Of a DNA stretch of 64,000 bases, positions 1-8,547 are shown one piece after another. The stretch is from Pseudomonas sp. WS 5079 (GTDB lineage: Bacteria; Pseudomonadota; Gammaproteobacteria; Pseudomonadales; Pseudomonadaceae). Made by a program: the position numbers and the translations under genes. The DNA is taken from NCBI RefSeq assembly GCF_012985465.1, contig NZ_JAAQWN010000003.1, forward strand, positions 372,001-436,000, given 5' to 3'. Position 1 is the stretch's first letter. Each line of letters starts with the position of its first letter. Below the pieces are notes generated by a model. The model did not search any database, was not told where the DNA came from, and was given only the letters and a program-made list of their open reading frames with translations.

Positions 1-837
1 TTTACCGAAGAATTACTGGTGCACTACCTGTTAAGCAACGGCGAGCACGCGTTGCCTCTGGAAGCCTTGCAAAAACAGGTGCGCAAAGTGCGCGCATGGC
101 GCCTGAAAGACTTCATGGGCAAGATCGGCCGTGAGTGCACCTTGTTCAGCGTAGTGCGCGGGGCCTTTGGGCTGCGCGCCATCCGGCGTGAAGAAGAAGC
201 CACCCTGCTGCCGGTGCTGGCAAACGTCGATAGGCTTATCGACCAGGGCCAAATGTACAAGGCCGGCGCCTCGGCCACGGTGGCCGGGGTTGATGCTGCG
301 GGTCGAGCGCTGGTGATCAAACGCTACAACATCAAGGGTTTTACACACTGGCTCAGGCGCTTCTGGAGGCCCAGCCGCGCCTGGCACGCCTGGAGCGAAG
401 GCAACCGCCTGACATTCCTGGGGATTGCCACACCCAAGCCCCTGGCGCTTCTGGAACGACGCTTTTTCTGGCTGCGCGGCCGGGCTTATCTGGTCACCGA
501 GCACCTGTCCGGGCCCGACCTGATCGAGCACCTGGCCCCTTACGTGGACAGCGGCGAGGTGCCCGAGCCTGAACTGCTGGCCCTGGAGCGCCTGTTTGGC
601 GAACTGATTCGCGAGCGGATCAGCCATGGCGACTTCAAGGGGCGCAACCTGTTCTGGCAAGGGGGGCGTTGGGTGCTGATTGATCTGGATTCGATGTGTC
701 AGCATGGCTCGCTGAGCAGCTTCGCACCGGCGTTTGCCAAGGACCGTGCGCGGTTTATGCGCAACTGGCCGGCTGATAGTGCTTTGTATCGCGTGATTGA
801 TCAGCGCTTGCCCAAGGTGAGCGCGTTAGCTAGGTGA
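1..837 (+). CDS. Lipopolysaccharide core kinase, InaA/WaaP-like family (5' truncated by window edge)
   Basis: The reading frame is open from base 1, so the start lies outside the window; only about 278 C-terminal residues are visible. They contain the atypical kinase catalytic loop HGDFKGRN (His codon 625-627, Asp codon 631-633) followed by LIDLDS, the metal-binding Asp element of the WaaP/InaA/RIO-like kinases. These enzymes phosphorylate heptose or other sugars of the LPS inner core at the cytoplasmic face. Gene order matches the PAO1 locus I recall as PA5006, a core kinase of about 470 residues, so roughly 200 residues are missing. The acceptor sugar cannot be deduced from the sequence. 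Confidence 0.8.
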   Translation, partial: FTEELLVHYLLSNGEHALPLEALQKQVRKVRAWRLKDFMGKIGRECTLFSVVRGAFGLRAIRREEEATLLPVLANVDRLIDQGQMYKAGASATVAGVDAAGRALVIKRYNIKGFTHWLRRFWRPSRAWHAWSEGNRLTFLGIATPKPLALLERRFFWLRGRAYLVTEHLSGPDLIEHLAPYVDSGEVPEPELLALERLFGELIRERISHGDFKGRNLFWQGGRWVLIDLDSMCQHGSLSSFAPAFAKDRARFMRNWPADSALYRVIDQRLPKVSALAR

Positions 838-911
838 TCCGCGTGAGGCCGTCATAAGTCGTAGCGATTTTTTCAGGTCTGGGAAGTCACAGTGTTTTCG
901 AAGGCAAGGGG

Positions 912-939
912 CATTACTTAATATTTTGATTAAGTAGTG
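912..939. repeat. AT-rich inverted repeat (stem-loop) in the gap before the orphan gene
   Basis: Eleven-base arms (912-922 and 929-939) pair with one mismatch around a six-base loop. No T-run follows, so an intrinsic terminator is not well supported; it could be an operator or an mRNA hairpin. The rest of the 838-1046 gap is AT-rich compared with both flanks and shows nothing else recognisable. Confidence 0.4.
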
Positions 940-1046
940 CTCTGGACATTGTTCGTTGGGGTTAATAGGTTGTATCGACGCTTGATAAAAATATCTTATA
1001 TAGATGTTTATTGAGTGATCGAAATGTTAATTCCGGGAGTGTGCAA

Positions 1047-1358
1047 ATGACTTCGATAACAGGTTTTCAACCGTTTTCTTTTTACAGTGATCTGGCCGGT
1101 AAAAATAAGCCGATAGATCCGGTGAATCCAACAAGTCCGATAGATAAAGTGCAGTCGGGTGTCCGCAATCCAAAGGACACAACCGCTGGTGATGGCGCCG
1201 AATTTTTTAACGCCGATACCCAGGAATGGCAGCCAACCGCATCTAATGGCAAAGGTGATGGCGGTTATGTGAGCTTTGGTGATCCCTATCGAGAGCCCAT
1301 AGATCATGAACTGGTTTACGGGGCTAATGGAGAGTGGCAATTAAAGGCTGATGGGTGA
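1047..1358 (+). CDS. Orphan hypothetical protein, 103 residues
   Basis: I do not recognise this protein. The chosen ATG is preceded by GGGAG eight bases upstream; an in-frame TTG at 1011 would add 12 residues but has no ribosome binding site. The product is hydrophilic and rich in Gly, Asp, Asn and Pro, with no signal peptide, membrane segment or Cys. Base composition is clearly lower in GC than the neighbours, and the gene sits between an LPS core gene and a TonB receptor, which suggests acquisition by transfer. A secreted or effector-like role is possible but nothing in the sequence proves it. The coding call rests on length, start context and the terminator-like hairpin downstream. Confidence 0.55.
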   Translation: MTSITGFQPFSFYSDLAGKNKPIDPVNPTSPIDKVQSGVRNPKDTTAGDGAEFFNADTQEWQPTASNGKGDGGYVSFGDPYREPIDHELVYGANGEWQLKADG

Positions 1359-1468
1359 TTGCTCAAAAGTTGAGTAGGTGTTTGCGTTTATAGTTCTTTA
1401 TGATTTTGGTGGGTACTTTTCCAAAGTGTAGGGGCTGAGTTATGGGAAGTGTCTGTTATTGATGTGGG

Positions 1469-1504
1469 AACCAAATGGGCAATGTTGTTTGCCCATTGGT
1501 TTTT
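1469..1504 (+). terminator. Hairpin terminator between the orphan gene and the convergent TonB receptor gene
   Basis: Arms at 1469-1482 and 1489-1501 pair with a single bulged A and are followed by a T-run on the + strand. The hairpin sits just after the stop of the receptor gene on the opposite strand and may serve both directions. Confidence 0.6.
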
Positions 1505-1509
1505 ATCAC

Positions 1510-3603
1510 TCAAAAACTGTACTGGGCTCCTGCGCCCGCATACCACGACCTGCCGGGCGCGGCTTCGTAATAACGATCGTTGCCATCGCCAACAATCACC
1601 GAACCGACATACTGGCGATCCAGCAGGTTGTCCAGGCGCAGGGTCTGGTGAAAGGTCCAGTGTTCGACCTTCTGCTCAAAGCGTGCACGCCAGTTGAAAA
1701 CGCTGTAAGCCGGAGCGGCATGCTTCTGGTTGGTGTCTTCGACATAGATCTTGCTGCGGTACATGCCTTCAACGGCGGTACTCACCCAGTCCCTTGGTTT
1801 CCAGTTCAGTTCGGCAAAGAGCGTGGTCTGTGGGACGCCGGGTAGGTAGTTGCCCTTGTCCACGGTTTTGCCGCTGTTGCTGAAGTTGCTGTCGTAGGTG
1901 GCTTGCAGGCGGGTGTAGGCGAGGTTGGCGCTCCACTGTTCGCTCAGTTGGCTTTCGATGCCCAGCTCAAAGCCACGGCGTAGGGTGCGGCCGGCGTTTT
2001 GGTAGCTGGTGCGTCCATCCTTCGATGCATTGACCACCAACTCATCTTCCGTAGCTATTTGGAATACGGCAGCGTTGACCCGCGTGCTGTTGTTCACCTG
2101 CGCCTTCAAGCCCACTTCATATTGAGTGCTTTCTGACGGCTTCAGGCCGAAGTTGAAACCTTCGATGTCACCAGGGGCGTAAGCCAGCTCTGCCTGGGTC
2201 GGCGTTTCGAAGCCCTTGCCGGCGCTGACATAGCCGTGCAGGTCAGGGGTGAACGCGTACATCACGCTCATCGAGGGCGTGTTCTTCTGATAGGTCTTAT
2301 TGCCGCTGGCATCGCCATTGCTCAGGAACTGGTCATCCACGTCCATTTCCATCGTGCTGTGGCGCAGCCCGGCTTGCAGGGTCCAGCGCTCGATGGCCCA
2401 GTTGGCCTGGATGTACGGGTCGAGGCTGCGGGCGGTGTCGATTTCATTGCGGCGTAATTCGCCTTTCACGCCGAGGGTGTTGCCGCTGTAGTTCTGGTAG
2501 CCGTGGCGGCTGTCTTCGCTCTGGTCGAAGTCCAGGCCGGTGATGATCATCAATTCGCCCGGCACGCTGTCGATGGGCTGCATCCAGCGCACGCCACCGC
2601 CGTAGAACTTGCGGTCGAATTGCACCACGCCGCCGCCGCGTTCGTTGCTCGCTACGCCCTTGGGAATCGACAAATACTGAATCACACTCCGCCGCCCGGT
2701 ATAGGCATTCACCTGCAACGTTGCATCGCCAATGTACCGCTCGTAATTCATCCCCAGTTGCTGATGATCAATGCTCTTGCGCGTGTTGTACGCCAGGGCA
2801 TTGCTGTTTACCGAACGCGGGTCGGCCTTGTAGCCTGTCCAGGTTTGCCCCAGCGGGTCTTGGGTGCCGTTTTGCTCCAGGCTGCTATAGATCAGGGCTA
2901 GCTTGCTGTCGTCATCGGGTTCGAGGTTGAGCTTGGCGAAGGTCTGGTCACGGCGGGCGCTGCTGTGGTCGCGGTAGCCGTCGGTGTCCATGCGCGAGGC
3001 ATCGAGGACAAACCCGGCGCCCTGCACCGCGCCTTCGGCGCTGAGGTGGTTCTTGTTCAGGCCGTCGCTGCCAAACAGGGTTTCGGCGCCGATACGGGGC
3101 GGGCCTTCGCCATTGCGCGAAAACATCTGGATCACCCCGCCGGCGTTGCTGCCATACAGGGTGGCGGCCGGGCCGCGCAGTACTTCGATGCGGTCCGCTG
3201 TGTCGAGGTTGAAGGTGGCGGCCTGGCCCTGGCCATCCGGGGTGCTGGCGGGGATGCCATCGGCAATCAGCTTGATCCCGCGCACGCCAAACGCCGAGCG
3301 CGCGCCAAAGCCGCGGGAGGAAATCTGCAGGTCCTGGGCGTAGTTCTGGCGGTTCTGCACCACCAGCCCCGGCACGCGGGACAGGGCCTCCGAGGCATTG
3401 ATACCCAACTGGCCGTCGCTGATCTGCTCACGGCTGATGCTGTCCACCGAGTAGGGCAGGTCGAAGCTGCGACTGGCGCTGCGCGAACCTGTCACCACGC
3501 TGGGGTCGAGGATCAGCAGGGCATCTTCGGCCAGGGCAGTTTGCTGCAGGCCCGGCAGGCACTGGAGCAACATCGCAAAACACGTGGGGGCAACAACTTT
3601 CAT
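1510..3603 (-). CDS. TonB-dependent outer membrane receptor
   Basis: A 697-residue precursor from the ATG at 3603, which has GGAAG about a dozen bases upstream and gives a normal signal peptide ending near ALAEDA (residue 26). An upstream in-frame ATG at 3621 and the longer open frame lack a ribosome site. A plug domain (about 45-160) contains RIEVLRGPAATLYGSNAGG, the conserved TonB-receptor signature. The remainder is a beta-barrel ending in Phe, as required for BAM recognition. Such receptors import ferric siderophores, cobalamin or other scarce ligands with energy from TonB-ExbBD. No sigma/anti-sigma pair or siderophore gene is adjacent, so the ligand is unknown. I saw no convincing Fur box upstream. 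Its place inside an LPS core cluster suggests insertion. Confidence 0.9.
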   Translation of the reverse strand: MKVVAPTCFAMLLQCLPGLQQTALAEDALLILDPSVVTGSRSASRSFDLPYSVDSISREQISDGQLGINASEALSRVPGLVVQNRQNYAQDLQISSRGFGARSAFGVRGIKLIADGIPASTPDGQGQAATFNLDTADRIEVLRGPAATLYGSNAGGVIQMFSRNGEGPPRIGAETLFGSDGLNKNHLSAEGAVQGAGFVLDASRMDTDGYRDHSSARRDQTFAKLNLEPDDDSKLALIYSSLEQNGTQDPLGQTWTGYKADPRSVNSNALAYNTRKSIDHQQLGMNYERYIGDATLQVNAYTGRRSVIQYLSIPKGVASNERGGGVVQFDRKFYGGGVRWMQPIDSVPGELMIITGLDFDQSEDSRHGYQNYSGNTLGVKGELRRNEIDTARSLDPYIQANWAIERWTLQAGLRHSTMEMDVDDQFLSNGDASGNKTYQKNTPSMSVMYAFTPDLHGYVSAGKGFETPTQAELAYAPGDIEGFNFGLKPSESTQYEVGLKAQVNNSTRVNAAVFQIATEDELVVNASKDGRTSYQNAGRTLRRGFELGIESQLSEQWSANLAYTRLQATYDSNFSNSGKTVDKGNYLPGVPQTTLFAELNWKPRDWVSTAVEGMYRSKIYVEDTNQKHAAPAYSVFNWRARFEQKVEHWTFHQTLRLDNLLDRQYVGSVIVGDGNDRYYEAAPGRSWYAGAGAQYSF

Positions 3604-3766
3604 GAGCAAACCAACTTCCATGACGCGCAGCGCGGGCGCGGAAAAAGGGCGCGAGTTTAACGATTCTGCACGGCGTTTTTTGAAGAATATTCCCGCAAAA
3701 TGCCGGCATATTCGTCTTACACAGTCTTGGGTTAGGCTGTGCGCCCCATACCAAAGAGGGTTACCC

Positions 3767-4108
3767 GTGAATCCTACAAACATTCTGCTGCTCGCCGCCA
3801 TTGTCCTTTCGACCACGGCCTGCGGCACCCTGAATACGGTGTTTCGCGAAGACGCGGTGGCCAGCCAGAAGCTCAAGGACCTGCGCAGCCACTGCGAGAG
3901 CGTGCCCCGTATCTACAGCGGGGTGGTGTATGACTTCTGCTCCCTCAATGGCGAACCCAACAGCAAAAAAAGCCTGGAAGACCAGCAGATCGCCTCGGTG
4001 CCGTGGATAGCCATTGATTTCGTCCTATCGGGCGTTCTCGATACTTTGGTACTGCCCTACACCGTCTACCGGCAAAATCGAGACGGCAGTATCGAGATTT
4101 TCCGATGA
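3767..4108 (+). CDS. YceK/YidQ-like small lipoprotein
   Basis: A 113-residue product from a GTG start with AGAGGG seven bases upstream. It opens with a short lipoprotein signal, LSTTAC, so the mature protein would start at the lipidated Cys near residue 21. The GTLNTVFRED start after the lipobox, the Cys-containing middle and the C-terminal WIAIDFVLSGVLDTLVLPYT segment resemble the YceK/YidQ (DUF1375) family, whose function is unknown. It is transcribed away from the TonB receptor across an interval of about 160 bases. The frame is open further upstream, but that part lacks a signal peptide. Confidence 0.75.
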   Translation: MNPTNILLLAAIVLSTTACGTLNTVFREDAVASQKLKDLRSHCESVPRIYSGVVYDFCSLNGEPNSKKSLEDQQIASVPWIAIDFVLSGVLDTLVLPYTVYRQNRDGSIEIFR

Positions 4109-4259
4109 TGCCTCTTGTTTCTCCGTGCCATTTGCGGCTAGAGGCGTTTTGCCGCTTTTAAGCTATAATCCCGCCCTTTAGCTTTTCTCGCCGAGGCGAG
4201 GGGCTCACATTTTTTCAGGCGCCAGCGCCTGCATGCAGACTAAAAGAGGCTAGACCCCA

Positions 4260-6014
4260 GTGGCATTGACGATTCTTGGCCTGTCCGGCGCCCTTAGCCA
4301 TGATCCTTCCGCAGCGTTGTATATCGACGGCAAGCTGATCGCGGCCGCCGAAGAAGAGCGCTTCGTACGCGATAAACATGCAAAGAACCGCATGCCCTAC
4401 GAGTCGGCGAAGTTCTGCCTGGAACAGGCTGGCATCAAACCCTCCGACGTTGATGTGGTGGCGATCCCGTTTGCCCCGATCAGCCTGTTCGGCGAGGCCC
4501 GCTGGCACTATGCCAAGCGTTACTGGTATGCCCCGGACCGCGCCCTTGACGCGATCCTGATGGGCAACCGGCGCTACAAGCGCTACCGCAACAAGATTGT
4601 CTGGTGCCTGGAGCAACTGGGCTTCGATCCGAAGAAGATCAAGATCGAGCCGGTTGAACACCACCTGGCCCACGCTTCCAGCGCCTATCACTGCTCGGGT
4701 TTCCAGGAGAGGACCGCGATCCTCGGGATCGACGGCAAGGGCGAGTACGCCACCACCTTCTTCGGCTACGGCGAAAACGGCAAGATCCACAAGATCAAGG
4801 AATTCTACGATCCGGACTCCCTGGGCGGCCTGTACGGCGCGATCACCGAGTTCCTCGGCTTTGAAATGCTCGACGGCGAGTTCAAGGTCATGGGCATGGC
4901 ACCCTATGGCGATGCCAGCAAGTACGACTTCTCGCGCTTGGCCTCCTTTGAAAACGGTGAGCTGGTGATCAACACCGACTACGCCAACGTCATCGGCCTG
5001 CGCCGCTATAAAGAGAAGGGCAAGGGCTTCTACTTCTCGCCAAAACTGATTGAGTGGCTGGGTCCCAAGCGTGAAGGCGACATCGCCGACGAGCCGTACA
5101 TCCACTACGCAGCCAGCATGCAGGCGCTGTTCGAGAAACTGGCCTTGCAGATGATTGACCATTACCTGGGCGATATCCTCAAGGAAACCGGCAAGCTGGC
5201 CTTCGCCGGCGGCTGCGCGCTGAACGTCAAGTTGAACCAGAAGATCATTGCCCGCGACGACGTCAAGGAGCTGTTCGTGCAGCCGGCGTCCGGTGATGCC
5301 GGCACTGCCGTGGGCGCGGCGGCCTATGTGTCCCATGCCCGTGGGGTACCGGTAGAGAAGATGGAACACGTCTATCTCGGCCCGTCCTACAGCAATGAAG
5401 AAGTGATTGCCGCGTGCGCCAAGCACCCGAGCAAGCCGAAGTGGCGCCAGATCGACGACATGCCCAAGCGCATCGCCCAGATCATGGTCGACGGCAATCC
5501 GGTGGCCTGGTTCCAGGGCCGCATGGAGTTCGGCCCGCGCGCCCTGGGCGGACGTTCGATCATTGGTTGCCCGAGCGCCGTGGGCGTGGCTGACCGGATC
5601 AACCACCAGATCAAGTTCCGCGAGCGCTGGAGGCCTTTCTGCCCGTCGATGCTCGACACCGTGGCCCCGCAGATGATCAAGGTCGATCACCCGGCCCCGT
5701 TCATGACCTTCACCTTTGAAGTGGCCGAAGAGTGGAAAACCCGCGTGCCGGAAGTAGTCCATGAAGATGGCACCTCCCGCGCCCAGGTGCTCAAGCGCGA
5801 GTACAACCCGCGCTACTACGACATGATGAAAGAGCTGGAAGTGCTGACCGGCAACGGTGTGTCCCTGAACACCTCGCTCAATCGCCGCGGCGAAGCGATG
5901 ATCTGCTCGCCGACCGACGCCCTGAACATGTTCTTCGGCTCCGATCTGCAGTACCTGATCATGGAAGACATCCTGGTCGTCAAAGACGGTGTGGAAGGGC
6001 AAGCCGTTGACTGA
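4260..6014 (+). CDS. Carbamoyltransferase of the NodU/TobZ family (LPS core carbamoylation)
   Basis: A 584-residue protein from a GTG start. The N-terminal Kae1-like domain has the metal-binding HHLAH motif at residues 134-138 and GGCALNVKLN near 317. The C-terminal part has FGPRALGGRSI and the SLNTSLNRRGEAM element found in O-carbamoyltransferases. These enzymes use carbamoyl phosphate and ATP to carbamoylate a sugar hydroxyl. The LPS core context, and the PAO1 counterpart I recall as PA5005, suggest carbamoylation of inner-core heptose in the cytoplasm. A consensus-like -10 (TATAAT, 4164-4169) lies upstream without a clear -35. The next gene overlaps its stop codon region. Confidence 0.9.
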   Translation: MALTILGLSGALSHDPSAALYIDGKLIAAAEEERFVRDKHAKNRMPYESAKFCLEQAGIKPSDVDVVAIPFAPISLFGEARWHYAKRYWYAPDRALDAILMGNRRYKRYRNKIVWCLEQLGFDPKKIKIEPVEHHLAHASSAYHCSGFQERTAILGIDGKGEYATTFFGYGENGKIHKIKEFYDPDSLGGLYGAITEFLGFEMLDGEFKVMGMAPYGDASKYDFSRLASFENGELVINTDYANVIGLRRYKEKGKGFYFSPKLIEWLGPKREGDIADEPYIHYAASMQALFEKLALQMIDHYLGDILKETGKLAFAGGCALNVKLNQKIIARDDVKELFVQPASGDAGTAVGAAAYVSHARGVPVEKMEHVYLGPSYSNEEVIAACAKHPSKPKWRQIDDMPKRIAQIMVDGNPVAWFQGRMEFGPRALGGRSIIGCPSAVGVADRINHQIKFRERWRPFCPSMLDTVAPQMIKVDHPAPFMTFTFEVAEEWKTRVPEVVHEDGTSRAQVLKREYNPRYYDMMKELEVLTGNGVSLNTSLNRRGEAMICSPTDALNMFFGSDLQYLIMEDILVVKDGVEGQAVD

Positions 6015-6912
6015 AGCACTGATTGGCGTCGTCATCCCGGCCTACAACTACGCGCGCACCCTGGGGCGCGCGGTTGAGTCGGTGCTGGCGCAACTCGACG
6101 AAGCCGATGCGCAGCTGTTGGTGATTGATGACGGCTCTACCGATGAGACGCCGCAGGTGCTGGAAGCTCTGCTGGCCAAGCACCCCGGGCGTTTCCAGGC
6201 CCTGCGCAAGCCCAATGGCGGCCTGGCCTCGGTGCGCAATCGCGGGATTGAGGAGTCTGCGGGCCAGTACCTGATGTTCCTCGACGCCGATGATGAAATG
6301 GCCCCAGGCGCCCTGGCCCTGGTTGCGCAGCATATTGCTGCTCACCCGGATAGCCGCCTGATCATCGGTGGCCACTGGTCGGTATTTGAAGATGGCAAGC
6401 GCCGCCTGCATGCCGTCAAGCCGCTGCCTGCCACCCCATACCAGCGGGTGCGCGGGTACTTGCTGGACAAGACCATCGCGATCTCCAATGGCGCTTGCGC
6501 CATGCACCGCGACATCTTCGCGGTGGGCAACTACCCGGAGCGCATGCGTAACGCCGAGGATATCCCGGTGTTTGCCCAGGCCCTGGCGCGCGTGCCTTGC
6601 ACGGTCATCGACCAGCCACTGGCGCTGATCTACAAGCATGCGGATAGCCTGCGACATGACATCAACCACAGTGTCGCCGCTGGCGTGAGCCTGGTAGACG
6701 AGGTGTTTTCGCCGGTGCGTATGCCAGCAGAGTTGCAAGGCCTGCGCAGTGCGTTTCTCGCGCAGCGCTGCCTGTCGTTGTTTCGCAATTGCTTCAGTGC
6801 TGGGGAATACACGCTTGCCAGGCAGTTTTACTGCCAGGCGGTACGTACCGACTGGCGCGCCCTGACGCGCTGGTCGTACACACGCAAGGCGCTTCAGCTG
6901 ATGTTCAAGTAA
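6007..6912 (+). CDS. Family 2 glycosyltransferase, LPS core/O-antigen attachment type (WapR-like)
   Basis: The product has a GT-A fold in the first 110 residues: VVIPAYNYARTL, DDGSTDET, NGGLASVRNRG and the divalent-metal Asp motif FLDADDEM. It would transfer a sugar from a nucleotide donor to the growing LPS core on the inner face of the membrane. I chose the TTG at 6007 (301 residues, GGAAGGG upstream), which overlaps the carbamoyltransferase gene by eight bases; an in-frame GTG at 5989 is an alternative. Length and context resemble the rhamnosyltransferase WapR of P. aeruginosa, but donor and linkage cannot be read from sequence. Confidence 0.85.
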   Translation: MTEALIGVVIPAYNYARTLGRAVESVLAQLDEADAQLLVIDDGSTDETPQVLEALLAKHPGRFQALRKPNGGLASVRNRGIEESAGQYLMFLDADDEMAPGALALVAQHIAAHPDSRLIIGGHWSVFEDGKRRLHAVKPLPATPYQRVRGYLLDKTIAISNGACAMHRDIFAVGNYPERMRNAEDIPVFAQALARVPCTVIDQPLALIYKHADSLRHDINHSVAAGVSLVDEVFSPVRMPAELQGLRSAFLAQRCLSLFRNCFSAGEYTLARQFYCQAVRTDWRALTRWSYTRKALQLMFK

Positions 6913-7072
6913 GCGCTTTATAGCCTGTTACGCTACGCCGGGAATTACCTATGCAGCGCCAGAGTTGATTGCAATGACTGGGCGCTGGGTTTTCGTGGTG
7001 CAGTGGTTTTTCTGAAATGTATGTTTTCAAATCTTGTGCACGCGATGTGACGCCAGGTTTTAAGGGGGGGGT

Positions 7073-8545
7073 GTGGTTGGAATAGGCAGCAAGTTGTGGG
7101 CCCGGGTGTTGAGTATTGTCGTCGAGCATCCCGTTCGAGTGGCATTTTTTGGGAGCCTGCTGCTGTCCCTGATCGCTGTGCTGGGCGCAGCGACTGTCGG
7201 ACGTGATGCGGCTTTCTACCTGACCATTGCCCAGGACGCTCACGTCCATGGCCCGAAAGCCGCCTTTGCCGTATTCAACTGGCCCTGGTTCTCCCTGCTC
7301 CTGGCGGGCACCCATTCGGTTTCAGCCCTGCCCATAGAACTGAGTGCGTACTTGTGGTGTTCGCTGTTTGCTGCCGGTACCTGTGCGCTACTGGTTGACT
7401 GCGTGCGCCAGCGCTCGGTGCAGGTGGCGCCTTGGGCTTGCCTGGTGGTGTTGGCGATGCCTGCGTTCAACCAGTTTCGTGGCGAGATCCTGCGTGAGTT
7501 CGGCTTCTGGTTCTTCTGCATCCTGACGCTTTGGCTGGCCATGCGCTGGCAGGCCCGCGGTGGATGGCTGCGGGCGGCAATCATCCACCTGGCGATTGTC
7601 GCGGCGGCAGCCTTCCGGCTGGAAGCGTTGTTGCTGTTGCCGGCGTTGGGCTTATGGCAGTTGCCTGGCCTGTGGGTGCGCGAGCGGCGCCTGGCGCTCC
7701 TGCAGTTTGTGGCGCTGCCGCTGTTGGGTGTCGTGGCGGGGATAGTGCTGGTCTCGGCCACCGATGGTTTTACATCGGCTCGCGTTGACTACTATCTGGG
7801 CTTGATCAACCCCAACCAGGTGCTGGCGTCGTTTGACTTGCTGCGCGATCAGTTCGCCAACTCGCTGATCAACAAGTACTCCCAGGATGAAGCCGGACGC
7901 ATCATCTTTTTTGGCATCCTGGCGGCCATGGCCATCGGCTTTGTAAATATTTGCGGTCCGTTTGCCGTGCCGTTTTTGCGTGGCCGCAATTGGCAGGCGA
8001 TCAAGCGCTACTGGCACGAATACCGGCCTTTTGCCTGGGCGGCGCTGTTGTACCTGTTGGTATTGCTGCTGTTCTTTATCCAGCAGCAGTTCATGAACTT
8101 GCGCTACATGAGCTTCCTGAACCTACTGTTTGTGCCGGCGCTGGCCTTGGCGATGCAGATGTTTGCCCAACAGTTCCCGCGCCTGGGCAAGGCCCTGGTG
8201 GCGGTCTGCCTTTTGGTGATGTTGTCCAATGTGGTGTCCACCGGGCCGGGCAAGGTCCAGTACGTTGACGCGGGGCGCTGGATGGCGGCGAATGTCGAGC
8301 CGGATGTCCCAGCGTATTTCGATGACGGCCGGATCGGCTATTACGCCGGGCGTGGTTATCTGCTCAAGCAATTGACCCGGGAAGCGGCGATGTCGCCGGC
8401 CTATGCGGATCAATTCCGCTATTTCCTGATCGAGGCCCGCGGTAACGAGCCCTGGCTCATCAGTTGGCTGGCCGAGCGCAACATGCGCATCGTCGAGCGC
8501 TTCGCCAATCGCCGAGGCGCCACGGTGCTGATCATCACCCGGTGA
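7073..8545 (+). CDS. Polytopic membrane protein, GT-C/GT39 (ArnT-like) glycosyltransferase candidate
   Basis: A 490-residue protein with about ten hydrophobic segments and a soluble C-terminal domain of roughly 100 residues. The first extracytoplasmic loop carries VGRDAAFYL, resembling the acidic loop-1 motif of lipid-linked-sugar GT-C transferases such as ArnT and PMT. A GTG start is placed after an AAGGGG site. It occupies the position where P. aeruginosa carries the O-antigen ligase waaL, but I see no Wzy_C-type large periplasmic loop. It may add a sugar to core or lipid A in the periplasm; this is inference from topology and context. It meets the convergent gene at 8548 with two bases between the stops. 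Confidence 0.6.
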   Translation: MVGIGSKLWARVLSIVVEHPVRVAFFGSLLLSLIAVLGAATVGRDAAFYLTIAQDAHVHGPKAAFAVFNWPWFSLLLAGTHSVSALPIELSAYLWCSLFAAGTCALLVDCVRQRSVQVAPWACLVVLAMPAFNQFRGEILREFGFWFFCILTLWLAMRWQARGGWLRAAIIHLAIVAAAAFRLEALLLLPALGLWQLPGLWVRERRLALLQFVALPLLGVVAGIVLVSATDGFTSARVDYYLGLINPNQVLASFDLLRDQFANSLINKYSQDEAGRIIFFGILAAMAIGFVNICGPFAVPFLRGRNWQAIKRYWHEYRPFAWAALLYLLVLLLFFIQQQFMNLRYMSFLNLLFVPALALAMQMFAQQFPRLGKALVAVCLLVMLSNVVSTGPGKVQYVDAGRWMAANVEPDVPAYFDDGRIGYYAGRGYLLKQLTREAAMSPAYADQFRYFLIEARGNEPWLISWLAERNMRIVERFANRRGATVLIITR

Positions 8546-8547
8546 AG

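Noticed and set aside
3640..3760. Fur box in front of the TonB receptor
   Set aside because: A few AT-rich triplets are present, but no run of GATAAT-type hexamers matches the consensus.
3604..3876. N-terminal extension of the TonB receptor frame
   Set aside because: It lacks a ribosome binding site, would bury the signal peptide, and overlaps the promoter of the divergent lipoprotein gene.
4215..6035. Long antisense open frame (606 residues) over the carbamoyltransferase gene
   Set aside because: It is the reverse strand of a well-supported gene in GC-rich DNA. The translation is His/Val/Gly/Ala-rich without domain motifs.
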